Shown here one piece after another: positions 1 to 30,698 of a stretch of 64,000 nucleotides of DNA (the first letter of the stretch is position 1; each line of letters starts with the position of its first letter). The stretch spans positions 81,376,452 to 81,440,451 of the forward strand of contig NC_054704.1 in NCBI RefSeq assembly GCF_016097555.1, written 5' to 3'. The translations under genes were made by a program, and so were the position numbers. The notes under the pieces are model-generated. The model was not told the origin of the DNA, made no database searches, and was given only the letters and a program-made list of their open reading frames with translations. This DNA comes from Gigantopelta aegis. Lineage: Eukaryota > Mollusca > Gastropoda > Neomphalida > Peltospiridae.

Positions 1-457
1 ATATAAACGCAACTCGTATAACTCTACTGGAATTGTAGTAAATAGACTAGCTAGAATATTATCAATGTTGTATGACTGTGTTGTGTTTTCTGTGTGTGTA
101 TTTGTCTATCATTATGAGTACGCATGCGCGTATTTGAACTGAGAGAAAGAAATAAGGGAACACTTGGGAATGTAAACCACATTCTAGGCAAGTAGCTAGG
201 ATTTTTTTTTGGGGGGGGGGGCGTGAGTGTGTATGTAGGAGGGGGGGGCAGAAGAATTCTGCGCATACTTAAAACTCCTATTTTTACTGGATAGTTAATT
301 TTTTTTTTAATTTTTTTTTTTTTGGGGGGGGGGGGCTGTTCCCTTGACACACACACCACCTACATGACACACCATCTGACACAATGTATTAGGGATTGTG
401 TTGCAGTCATTCTCTTCTGTTAATGTTGATTCATTATTTCTTTCTATCAGTATAAGG
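1..457. other. No gene seen; homopolymer-rich flank
   Basis: No coding exon or RNA gene is visible. The stretch has several poly-T/poly-G runs (around 201-221, 240-248 and 300-335). The missing first exon(s) of the channel gene downstream should lie left of the window, since no TM1-like hydrophobic frame is seen here. Confidence 0.5.
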
Positions 458-706
458 AGGGCGGGACGTAGCCCAGTGGTAAAGCGCTCGCTTGAGGCAC
501 GGTCGGTCTAGGATCGATCCCCGTCTATGGGCCAATTAGGCTACTGGTATATCAAAGACCGTGGTATTTGCTATCCTGTCTGTGGGATGGTGCATATAAA
601 AGACCCCTTGCTACTAATGGAAAAATGTAGCGGGTTTCCTTTCTAAGACTATATGTCAAAATAACAAAAATGCTTGACATTCATTGGCCGATGATTCATA
701 AATCAA
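458..706 (+). mobile_element. tRNA-headed SINE, family A (3' truncated)
   Basis: It starts with the tRNA-like head GCGGGACGTAGCCCAGTGG with A- and B-box-like parts, then the shared SINE body and part of the tail (ATAGCCGATGATTCATAAAT type, here TTGGCCGATGATTCAT). The usual end (GTGTCGTTAAA...) is missing: the copy stops about 16 bases before the 3' splice site of the first visible channel exon. Confidence 0.85.
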
Positions 707-722
707 ACGGGTTCACTTCCAG

Positions 723-21244
<20,522 letters not shown>

Positions 21245-22030
21245 AACGTTACTTGTGACGACTTCCCGCATGAGGTCTTACAACAGCGTCACCTTGGCAG
21301 TGTGATGTTCATCATCTTTGGAATGCTGTCGTGGCTGTCTTGTATTGCCACCGTAGTTGTCTGTGTGTACCTTGCATTGGTACATCGACAATTCACTTTC
21401 TTTTCACGAAGTAGCATGGTCAAACTAGTAGTTGACTTCCACTACGAATTAGTCACATTTTCTAAAGACATATGACCAGCTATTATGTCAACACATGTCA
21501 ACACACCAGACGCGGGTCCATGGTGACCTTGAATGGAGATTCCACACAGATTTATGATCGTATGACTAGTGATGACATTTTACATGAACAATTCATTACA
21601 GGTTTACTTAAGGATTGTTTGTTATTTCCTTTACGTTCATCGGGGTATGAAAAAAAATCATCCGCAAACTGTGTGAATCAGTGAAGTTTGCAGATGATTA
21701 TTTTTTTTCATACCCAGATGAACGTAAAAGAAATAACAGACAATACTTATAATTAAATTAGAATCATACTTGCTAATAATAACACTAAAACTTCATACTT
21801 TATTTTGAATTATTTTTGGTCCATAAACAATAACGCTCAATAAGACAACTTGCTCATATAAAATGACGTCATCAGATATGACGTTCCCCGAGGACGTAAT
21901 TTTTACGTTCATCGAGAATTGAACAAACTCCCATTCCTACGTCTTGAGCTTGTGCTTTTGTCAGGCGAATCACTTACTCGTTTAACACTTGTACTGTCAG
22001 GTTTCTTTCCTTCAACTATTTTTGTTTCTC
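21245..22030. other. 3' flank of the channel gene
   Basis: Probable 3' UTR start, then non-coding DNA with the long hairpin described separately. No clear AATAAA close to the stop; one lies at about 22336. Confidence 0.4.
21614..21744. repeat. Long near-perfect hairpin (arms ~57 bases, loop ~14)
   Basis: Left arm 21614-21670 (ATTGTTTGTTATTTCC ... ATCATCCGCAAACT) is the reverse complement, with few mismatches, of 21685-21744 (AGTTTGCAGATGATTA ... GAAATAACAGACAAT). Confidence 0.9.
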
Positions 22031-22044
22031 TAACCGGCTCATTG

Positions 22045-22130
22045 TCTATAGGGTGTATACTACCAAATCAAATTCCATAGACGACAATAGTAACATATGT
22101 GGCTAAAACTCCTACCTGCAACGTATCAAT
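22045..22130 (+). repeat. Dispersed repeat H, copy 1
   Basis: GACGACAATAGTAACATATG and TGGCTAAAACT match, inverted, the sequence at 50555-50655. Confidence 0.75.
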
Positions 22131-22428
22131 CGACATAAACGCCACGGATATAAATACTACCACCCCTTACACTTAAAGTGAATCAGAAAAAAATGGGGGT
22201 CAAGCTGCTCGTTTCTGAAATAACGGGTAGCGTCTATGACTACCCTAGTTTCGCACAAAATTCGGGTACTTTTTTTTACAGGTACCCCATTCATGTTTCA
22301 AGCACAAGGCTACTTGACACATTGGTACTAGATGAAATAAAATTGCACATTTTTTTTACCCAGATGAAACTATTATTTTTTACAACCAACACACTCACAT
22401 TTATAACCAATCACAGGACTTGTGGTGT

Positions 22429-23240
22429 TCACTTCTCTATCAAAAGTTGGGTGCACCTCGAACTTTGACCCAGCCGGAAGGTATTTGGTTTAGTACTACC
22501 TTTAGCTGGCTTGGCATGTTTTAATGGCGGGTCTCCTTTAGGGATCGAAATTTCTTTTTCAGTCGCATCATCTTCCATATTTTCTTCATCAGAACTATGA
22601 TCCTTACCGTCACTTGTGTATTCCACATCAGAATCCCATTCATCACTACTTCTACTGTCTTTGCAACTACACTGAGAATATCTCTTGTTACACACATCAC
22701 ACTTCAACTTTTCACAAAACTGTTTTATATGGCCAGTTTGTTTACAAAAAAATGCACACAATATCTGGACAAAACTTCATGACATGTGAATTCGATAAAC
22801 CGTTCCAGCATACTTTTGTTTGAACACCGTGTATTACTAGAAAAAAAACATGGGTCCTTCTGCAGTATCAAAGTTCAGTTACATATGCTGGTAAATGCAT
22901 AAAGGACACCACCACTCTGTTATAAAACACATGTTACTTTTAAAATTATCTCCATCAAACGAAAAACCATCGACAACCAACCTTACATTATCTTCATAAT
23001 CAAACGTCATATCCAGAATGTTAGCATACTTGGGAACAATCGCCAAAACTGTATTCTCACCAGTAATTTCTTCCAAAGCGTTGTAAATATCACCAATCTT
23101 GCGTTTTATATTATCCAACACATCAATAGAAACTACATTCCTTCTTGTACATTGCATCCAAAAAGGGCCTCTTGTCTCCACCGATGACCGAAGTCGACAT
23201 CACAAAAGTCAGATTTTTTAAATTGCCAAGCAGTAGCAAA
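22429..23240 (-). pseudogene. Decayed retroelement ORF1/zinc-knuckle protein
   Basis: Two minus-strand frames. The upstream one (22879-23181) has NIKRKIGDIYNALEEI, VPKYANILDMTFDYEDN and a VDGFSFDGD piece, an RRM-like pattern seen in non-LTR retroelement ORF1 / ZCCHC3-like proteins. The downstream one (22429-22761) has zinc-knuckle cysteines (CAFFCKQTGHIKQFCEKLKC, CDVCNKRYSQCSC) and then an acidic tail (SSDEENMEDD). The order matches such ORF1 proteins; the copy is broken and no RT is attached. Confidence 0.6.
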
Positions 23241-23454
23241 ACCAATATATTACTTCACATTTCACATGTTTTGAGAAAAACTAGAAATAGTATCTATATT
23301 TTATAATGCCCCGTCGGGATGAAAATAGTAAAAAAAAAAAACATCAGTAGGAGAAAATATGGTATATACATATACATATACATTTTAGCTGGTTTTCTAA
23401 ACTACGCAACTTTTTTCTAGACCTAAATGCCCGAACAAATTTTGCCTAAGAATA

Positions 23455-23976
23455 CAGTAAAGTACACTTATAACGAACTGATCGTAAGTCCCGTTTTATC
23501 TCCCTATACTTTAATAACCAACTTATGCAAATGTGTATAACGAACTAAATGCTATAACGAACTACCACGAACCTTTTCGGTTCGTTATAAGATAGCCCGA
23601 GTACTTTGATTGTAAGAGAGCAAGACGGACATTTGAACATAAATACGCTGTCATTACAGTCGGAGACCAAATACGTCAACTACATTTACATCGTTGGGTT
23701 TCTCTCTGTAGTGTGTGTATTAGTGATTAATATATGATTTTTTTTTAATCAAGGAACTCGAAAATGGTCGATGTAAATGTATTTGACGTCAAACGTAGGA
23801 TTGTTGTGGTATTAGAGCGGAAATCTTTGACTACTTTTTAATGGTCGGCGATTGCCAAAAAATTACATAGCTTTGTCTCTGACTGAAATGAGAGCGTATT
23901 TATGTCCAAATGTCCGTCTAGCTCTCTTACAGTCAAGAGTAATCGGGCTAGTTGTAAGAGTAGGCCTACTTTGCTG
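23455..23976. mobile_element. pogo-like palindromic MITE with TA flanks
   Basis: Ends TA|CAGTAAAGTACACTTATAAC and, read inward from the right, TA|CAGCAAAGTAGGCC then CTTACAACTAGCCCG. Interior arms 23591-23694 and 23768-23950 are reverse complements (CAAGACGGACATTTGAACAT / TCCAAATGTCCGTCTAGCTC; CAACTACATTTACATCG / CGATGTAAATGTATTTG). Also holds a small palindrome AACGAACCTTTTCGGTTCGT. Confidence 0.78.
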
Positions 23977-24267
23977 TATATACAATTTAATGTACATGTA
24001 ATTATTGAACCAGTGACGTAGTCGTCATATCCCACGTGTAAGTTGTTATATACATATTTTGGAATACTGTTATATCATGACTGTGTACCCGTAAATTCGA
24101 AGAATAAGAAAAAAGAAACTTCGTTATTTTTTATCTAAAGCTATTGGCTTAAAATGTCGGCAAAACCGTTTAGGTCTAGAAACATTATGTGTTTTTCCGG
24201 AAACATGCTGGAAAACAAATGAAATGGAGAATGTCGGGGTTTTTTTGTTTGTAAACCGGCCCTTTCC

Positions 24268-24545
24268 TTTCAACTTATTTTCGTGCTTATATCCAATTAA
24301 GGTTCAAGCACGCTCTCCTGGACACACACCTCAGTTATCTGGGCTGTCTGTAAAGGACAGTAAGTTAGGGGTTAGTTCGTCAGTGTTTAGTGAGAGAGAA
24401 GAGGGTGTAGTGGCCTTACACCTACCCATTGAGTCGTTAAAACTCGCTCTGGGTGGGAGACGGTACCAGGCTGCGAACCCTGTACCTACCAGCCTTATGT
24501 CCGATGGCTTAACCACGACGCCACCGAAGCCGGTAACCGGCACTA
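24268..24545 (-). mobile_element. SINE family D (minus)
   Basis: Read on the minus strand it begins CCGG..CTTCGGTGGCGTCGTGG and GTAGGTACAGGGTTCGCAGC, with CACCCAGAGCGAGTTTTAAC, and ends near CTTGAACCTTAATTGGATAT. The same family is at 35188-35447. Confidence 0.85.
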
Positions 24546-24599
24546 ACATTGTCCTAACCCCACCAAAGTGACTTTTGACGGCTCAGTCGAGATGTATAC

Positions 24600-25359
24600 T
24601 GAATAATAAAAGAAACGCAAATATTTTAATTTATTATATACATAGCAATGAAATATATAGATCTACAGAAACCATAGAAGTATTTTAGTTACAGTCAAAA
24701 TATAGTAATCGTATGTACTTTTTTGTAAACGTTCGTGATTAAATTATCTCCCTTTGTCCTGTTTTTTCGTATTTAAGTTTGATGATTACCAATACACCTG
24801 ATCGTATTTGAAAAAAAAAATGTAATTTAAAGAACTGTACCTACAAGAAAGGGATATGAAGTGCAATTACGATAAAATAACTAAAACGTATTGAATACGA
24901 AGCTAAATAATGATGACACAATGTCTTGTCTTGTAAGTTAACATTTAACGGCGTTCGATTCGTTTTGTTTTTGTGGGGGGTTTTGAGGATCGCTTTGTCA
25001 GGTATGTTTGCACAGCAGTATTATTAAATAAATGTTAATTTAATAATTAAATAAATATAATTTTTATTTTAATTTTTTTTAAAAGTCTATGGCCGTGTCA
25101 ATTGTGGTTTTTTAAATCCATCGGAAGAAATATATCATGGTTTTACATGTTTTCGATAGGAAAAGCGAAAAAGTCTTAACAAAAAGAAAAATATATTGTC
25201 AAAAATTAAGAAAATTTGTGAAAATATGCTTTTCACACATCACTCATAAAAATTGTATTCGAAAAAAAACATGAAATAGCCTCTATATATTCGTTTTCAT
25301 GATAAAATGAATTACGCAAATAGACTTAGTGTTTTCCCTAGCTTGTTTTAGCATGGTGC
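24600..25359. other. AT-rich spacer; possible Tc1-like end
   Basis: TAATAAAAGAAACGCAAAT at about 24603 shares the AAAAGAAACGC core of the two Tc1-like elements, but no partner end is seen. Otherwise featureless AT-rich DNA. Confidence 0.35.
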
Positions 25360-25364
25360 GGCAC

Positions 25365-26540
25365 TGTGACGGTACATGCTCTTAATTTGTTTTCGCCTGT
25401 GGCGATATTAATTGTGTTAGAGGGCCGTGTGCAGTTCCAATATGCACTTAAGCCCAGGTGGACACTTTGTTACGTAATACCTCCGCTGCGCGACGGTGGT
25501 CGAGCTGTTCCAATACACAACCAGCGCAGGTGTGGAGGCCATGTGGCCAGTAGTTACGTAATAACTCCGGTAGTGCTGTTTATGACCAGGGGATTGCTCG
25601 CGGAATGGCGACAGCCAGTCTGGGCGATCTAAGAAAAATATGCCGGCGTGGTCTCTGTGGAAATATCACTTGATAGGGGGAGGACCGCGATGTACCCCCA
25701 GGCGATATTCTGATTTTATGATAAATAGGTAGGGTTTTAGAGATATCGGGGAGAAACATAGGAAGGCTGCAGGGGAAACGGACGTCGTCCACTGAACTAA
25801 ATATATAAGTTCAGTTCGGGCGTGGTAAATATATTTTTCTGCTCTGTGTATAACCTTGATGTGATTGGTGTGACTTTGAATATTTTAATACTGTAATATA
25901 CCAATATTATTTAGACGGTGCTGCCGGTCATTCTGACGCAGTATACTGTAGGCTCACTGTTCTAAGTAATTATTAAAGCTTAGCCAGTCATCCTAGAGGA
26001 CCTAGGTAAACTGTAGGTTATTGTCTTTATTGTGATAGGTACCAGTATTAAGTCTGTATTACAAGGTTACTGAATGAGTAGTAAGGGTTAATTAAAAATT
26101 AACCAGTTAGGAATAGAGTTGTAATTCCTTTATTAATTAAGTTCTCCTGGAAGCGTTTCTCAATTATCACACGGGTGGGTGTTGTGTCACGGTGAAGTGA
26201 TTAGCATATTGTGTAAACTAGACACCTAGAGATTAACTAATTAAGTGATCAGTTCTGGGTTGTTATTATTTGTTGTTGTTAATTAACTACTGCGGCAGTA
26301 CATTTGTCAGCGTAGGTTAATACAGATTCCAAAGTGTATTGTGTTTTTGTTGTGTTTTCTAGTGAACTAAACGTGCTATAATAATATATACTTTATATAA
26401 GATCTTATCTCTGATCATACCTAGACGAGCCAGCGGGTATAACTGCCTGTTACAGAGAGATCTAATAGATATACAGTTAGGAGAGATATTTGGACAATCG
26501 TGTTTCATTCAGTTACGGGTATTATAGGATCCCCGTGACA
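25365..26540 (+). mobile_element. Solo LTR (LTR retrotransposon fossil), copy 1
   Basis: Begins TGTGACGGTACATGCTC and ends CCCCGTGACA (TG...CA). Flanks GGCAC (left) and GGAAC (right) fit a 5-base target duplication. About 1.18 kb. No internal region is attached on either side. The same LTR is at 55178-56712. Superfamily cannot be assigned without internal genes. Confidence 0.82.
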
Positions 26541-26801
26541 GGAACCATGCCTCAGTAGTCCAGTGCCATCTTGCCTTAATCAGCATCATGCTGCCCTGAG
26601 ATTAAAGAAGCCTTTTTCAGTAATGAATTCTAAAATTGCCTTTATAAAACACCAAAAAAGGTATTATTAATTAATAAAATATGCCTTTTATATATTTTGC
26701 CATTCATTTATTAAAGCAAACATAAATTACATTCATGTTTATTTCAATTAATTTTTGTGCCCCAAAAATGGTGAAAATGCCCCAAAAGTGTTTGGTCTAC
26801 C

Positions 26802-28447
26802 CAATCTGATTAAAATTAGCTCTACTGGGTCTACCAGTAGATCTAACAGCATTGCGTGGACTCCCATGTCCAGGTGACATTTCATCTACAAATAAGAATG
26901 TTAATATCGACCAATTACACTTCGCCTTTTATAGCGTTATTCGGGAGCATTCAAATTCTAAAAATATCGGACGAGACTATTTATGCAATAGGCGAACTTG
27001 TTGGTCTATTTCAACATTGAAAAGTGCAGTAATAAACTCTGGATTGTATACTAGTATAAACAGATTTTATGGCTATACCATATAGGGTGGTTTTTTCGTC
27101 TTCAAAAGAATTTTATATAAAATTTTATATTGAAATTAGTTTCCGGCATACTTCGTAATTCACCCGAATCATTTCGTATACCCTCGGCAGAATCCCGAAT
27201 GTTTTCAAATTCTTTTCAAATCACTCATTCCCAGTCTGGAGCTCCACGCGGTAAGACGTGTTCGTTTCGCTTGTGCACACTGCACGTGCTTTCGTGTGCT
27301 CGACTTGGGGGTCCTTCATTTCGTTGTTTTTGTCAGCGAAATGAAGTTTTCTACTGGGATGTATGCGGCCATTGGAACAGATTGAACGCTGGAACGCTTC
27401 TCGTTTCGACAGTCTGCACCACCAGGTTGGATTCTTTTTCAGCGAGATTCCTCGCCTCCACGTTTTTCTCAGTCTGACTATGTTGACTTGTTTTTTCGTG
27501 ACTCGTATGACGGCCATTCTGCAGAACGCCACGGTTGTTCGCGTTTAGTCTCTACATGTCCGAGCCTGTCCTAGCAGCACTGGAAGATTGACCGCCCCAC
27601 TCTAAGAAGAAATAGGAAGCGGGGTCGGCCCCTACTACTCTTTTTCTAGACTTTACATTGTTTTATAGTGATACCATCTCGTATCCTCCGGAGTCGGGCC
27701 CGTCCGCACCACTATACCAACCCATGACGACCGGACTATACCCTAGTCTGATACTCTACTCGTTCAGACGGATCCGGCTTCTCAAGATCTGTATTTCAGC
27801 ACAGCACTACACCTTCAACGTCTATCGACTGTCAATCTAGGGGTTTTCTTGACGGGATGCAACCCATCTCGTCCCTTTAAGCTGTGCACCCAAACGGCCT
27901 TAACGAGGCCACTCGCGTGGACATATCGATCGGACTTTAAACGTTTAGATCTGCGTTCAAAATTTTATGTCGAAATTACTTCTTTTTTTTGTAATATTAT
28001 TAAATAGTCCGATCCTCTCTTCTTTCTCTTATTTAATTTTGGACTGTCCTTCTAAAATGCTCCAAATTATATAAATATTCGGCCGAGCAGTCAATTCTTT
28101 TTTCTTTTTGGCTTGTAACCTTTTTCTTTTTTTTCTTTAATTTATTAACTTTTTTACTAATTGCTATTTTAAAAATTCTGCCCATTTCCCCCCCCCCCCC
28201 CCCCCCCCCCCTCCATCCCGAGTCAGGCCACCGATCTTATCGGAGGTCGGACTCGGGATGGGCGTGTTCGAAACCCTAGTGGTATATGGGCACGTTAAAC
28301 TAGTTATCATCATCATCATCATCAAATCACTGGCATGATTTTGCAAGTAAGGTTTTGATTGGTCGAATGAAAGGTCAACTGGACATGAGCTCCAACGGGC
28401 TGCTGTTAGATCCACATGTAATAGTGGAGCTAATTTTAAATAGATTG
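26802..28447. mobile_element. Mutator-like element with long terminal inverted repeats
   Basis: Left CAATCTGATTAAAATTAGCT and right GGAGCTAATTTTAAATAGAT-TG are inverted repeats; TGGTCTAC lies outside both ends (8 of 9 bases with the next position), a target duplication of Mutator size. The right subterminal part (GCAAGTAAGGTTTTGATTGG, GGACATGAGCTCCAAC) matches the MITE at 41610-42142. Interior frames show no transposase. It contains a SINE-F copy. Confidence 0.75.
28188..28325 (+). mobile_element. SINE family F with (ATC)n tail, after a C-run
   Basis: A ~24-base C run, then CCCGAGTCAGGCCACCGATC, GGAGGTCGGACTCGGGATGG, GTTCGAAACCCTAGTGGTAT, GGGCACGTTAAACTAG and (ATC)n. The first part forms a hairpin (GAGTCAGGC.../GTCGGACTC). 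Confidence 0.65.
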
Positions 28448-28534
28448 TGGTCTACTATGCCTTGCCAAATTTCTAGGGAAATCACTAAGACTGTCAAAAT
28501 GGTCCTAAACTGTCCACAAGACATTGATAATTAT

Positions 28535-28640
28535 AATGACCGGCCTCGGCGGCGTCGTGGTTAGGTCATCGGTCTACAGGCTGGTAGGTACTAGGTTAGG
28601 ATCCCAGTCGAGGCATGGGCTTTTTAAATGATCACACTGA
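28535..28640 (+). mobile_element. SINE family B head only
   Basis: CCGGCCTCGGCGGCGTCGTG, CATCGGTCTACAGGCTGG and GGATCCCAGTCGAGGCATGG, then it stops. Confidence 0.85.
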
Positions 28641-28666
28641 GAGAGATGAAGGGAGACAGACAGACG

Positions 28667-28668
<2 letters not shown>

Positions 28669-28741
<73 letters not shown>
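28669..28741. repeat. (GA)n microsatellite
   Basis: Pure GA dinucleotide run. Confidence 0.97.
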
Positions 28742-28747
<6 letters not shown>

Positions 28748-29035
28748 CCCATTGCCACCAAAATGCAACAAGGTTTTCTTTAATAAACACTTTCTTGAAC
28801 GTTACACACTGGTTGGGGTGGGTAAAACTCGAGTCCATGGAGGGCGACTGATCGCACCTCTGCCAAACGATCTATCACTATATTACACACCGTACAGGGA
28901 CTCTACGAATGGATTTATGAAGAAAAGGAGGGAAAACCACTTATGTGTTGGTAGCGGGTATCTATTTCTCATTACAGCCAGTGTTTAACAACTGGTCTAT
29001 GGTGTGGTATACACTATCCTGTCTGTGGGACAAAA

Positions 29036-29292
29036 CCATGATAAACAAATATTTGTTTTAGATATTTAAAAATACCTCTTTTACAAACCATGATAAAATC
29101 ATGACAAAACCATAATAAACAAAAAAAAATTCACATATTTAAAAATATCTTTGTCACAAACCATAATAAAATCATGACAAAACCATGATAAACAAATATA
29201 TTTTCACATATTTAAAAATACCTTTGTCACAAACCATTATAAAATCATGACAAAACCATGATAACATCATGACAAAATCATGACAAATATTA
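29036..29292. repeat. Minisatellite of AACCATGATAAA-like units
   Basis: Repeated CAAACCATGATAAAATCATG and ACAAATAT/ATTTAAAAATA blocks, with period about 65-70 bases, three copies plus a shorter end. Confidence 0.85.
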
Positions 29293-29299
29293 CCTCAAA

Positions 29300-29430
29300 C
29301 TCTTTCCTGCCTTGGACGGAGGAGCCGGCATGGGTCAACACCTGCGCCTATGACAGGCGTGCACTACAACAGCTTGCTTTGAATGTGCACGTTAAGCCTA
29401 ATGACCTGACCTGACCTGACCTGACCTGTT
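29300..29430 (+). mobile_element. SINE-like repeat with (ACCTG)n tail
   Basis: GGAGCCGGCATGGGTCAACA, CCTGCGCCTATGACAGGCGT, GTGCACGTTAAGCCTAATG and a (ACCTG)n end. Layout (head, body, pentamer tail) is SINE-like. Confidence 0.55.
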
Positions 29431-29533
29431 ACATTGTCATGGTTTCTTTTGTTAAAAGTTTAAGTGTATTCGCATCAAAGGCCCCACGATTAAAACTGTA
29501 TGGATACACTTAGCTCGAGCACTCTTGATGATC

Positions 29534-29806
29534 ACAGATGTTTGTTTTGTTTAACGACACCACTGGAGCACATCGATTAATCAGAGGAAACCCGCTACGT
29601 TTTTTCTAATGCAGCAAGGGATCTTTTATATGCACTTTCCCACAGACAGGAAAACACATACCACAGCCTTTGTCCAGTTGTGGTGCACTGGTTGGAACGA
29701 GAAAAAAAACAATCAGCTGAATGGATCCATCGCGGTGGTTCGATCCTGCGACGCAAGCACCTCAAGCGAGTACTCAACCGATTGAGCTAACTCCCCCTCC
29801 CCCCAC
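29534..29806 (-). mobile_element. SINE with a different tRNA-like head (family C)
   Basis: On the minus strand: GGGAGTTAGCTCAATCGG (A box) and GTCGCAGGATCGAACC (B box), then the shared body and the family-A AAAC tail (GTTAAACAAAACAAAC). Confidence 0.8.
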
Positions 29807-29827
29807 TCCGACGATAGAAGGGCATTT

Positions 29828-29920
29828 GAACCGTTATCAACACGTAAGAGAGTGTTAAGAAGTGTCCAAATGTCCATCTAGCTGTCTAAACTTATCGTCA
29901 TACTACTCGGGCTAGGCCCA
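29828..29920. mobile_element. Right-arm copy of the 23455-23976 MITE
   Basis: GTCCAAATGTCCATCTAGCT and TACTCGGGCTAG match that element's right arm. Confidence 0.6.
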
Positions 29921-29924
29921 GTCA

Positions 29925-30182
29925 ATGGACCCATTGGGTTATTTCTCGCTCCAGCCAGTGCACCACGACTGGTATATCAAAGGCCGTGGTATGTAGTATC
30001 CTGTCTGTGGGATGGTGGTTATAAAAGATCCCTTGCTGCTAATCGAAAAGAGTAGCTCATGAAGTGGCGACAGCGGGTTTCCTCTCTATATGTCTGTGTG
30101 GTCCTTAACCATATGTCCGACGCCATATAACCGTAATTAAAATGTGTTGAGTGCGTCGTTAAATAAAACCCTTCCTTCCTCG
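29925..30182 (+). mobile_element. SINE family A, 5' truncated
   Basis: Body from CCATTGGGTTATTTCTCGC through GTGGCGACAGCGGGTTTCC to GTCGTTAAATAAAACCCTTCC. Confidence 0.9.
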
Positions 30183-30584
30183 AAGACAACCCTATATACA
30201 TGCAGCTGTTCGTTTGTAATGTAATACAAGTATGAATACATGTTGCTGTGCATTTAGTCGTTGTCCGTGTCACACGGCTGGGTCCATGTTACATTGTCCC
30301 TATCAATAGTTCAGGGGCATGTTCAGTCAACCGCTTGTCGCTAGCAAGCCGGATTTCTACGCTACACAGTAAACTGAATTACCACTACGAGAATCAGTAG
30401 TTCGCGAACGTTTGCGAAACGTTTACTGAATAAACTTGATGCTGGGTAGCTAGCGAAGTTTAAAAATAACATTTGAAACAAGCACCGACGTTTTATAATA
30501 TTCATTTGTTACGGTTTCATGCGTGAAACCTTTTTTCTGTGGAAGCAGTAAAAGTGAAATTGTGACGAAAACAGCGCACCAATC

Positions 30585-30698
30585 ATGAGGATTTTGAACA
30601 GTCGTATTCTAATCGTTCTTACGTTGACAACTTTGGCCATACTTCTTGTTGTTTCCACTTGGTTAAACGAAACAGTCGTGATACAATACAGCGAAAAG
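30585..30698 (+). CDS. METTL24-like exon 1 (signal anchor)
   Basis: ATG in CAATCATGAGG; donor GAAAAG|GTGGGT. It encodes MRILNSRILIVLTLTTLAIL then LVVSTWLNETV and more; phase 0 out. Start chosen because it is followed at once by a membrane anchor and fits the family layout; no other exon-1 candidate is seen. Confidence 0.78.

Noticed and set aside
670-722. Extending the first channel exon upstream to the ATG at 670
   Set aside because: That stretch is SINE tail; a good acceptor at 722 and family layout (TM1 must come before) argue against a start here.
22178-22468. 96-codon plus-strand frame as a host exon
   Set aside because: No family motif, no clear splice sites, and part of it is antisense to the zinc-knuckle fossil.
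27130-27548. Open frames of 103-115 codons in the Mutator-like interior as a captured gene
   Set aside because: Frames overlap on both strands and show no domain; kept only as a possible capture to test, not as a gene.
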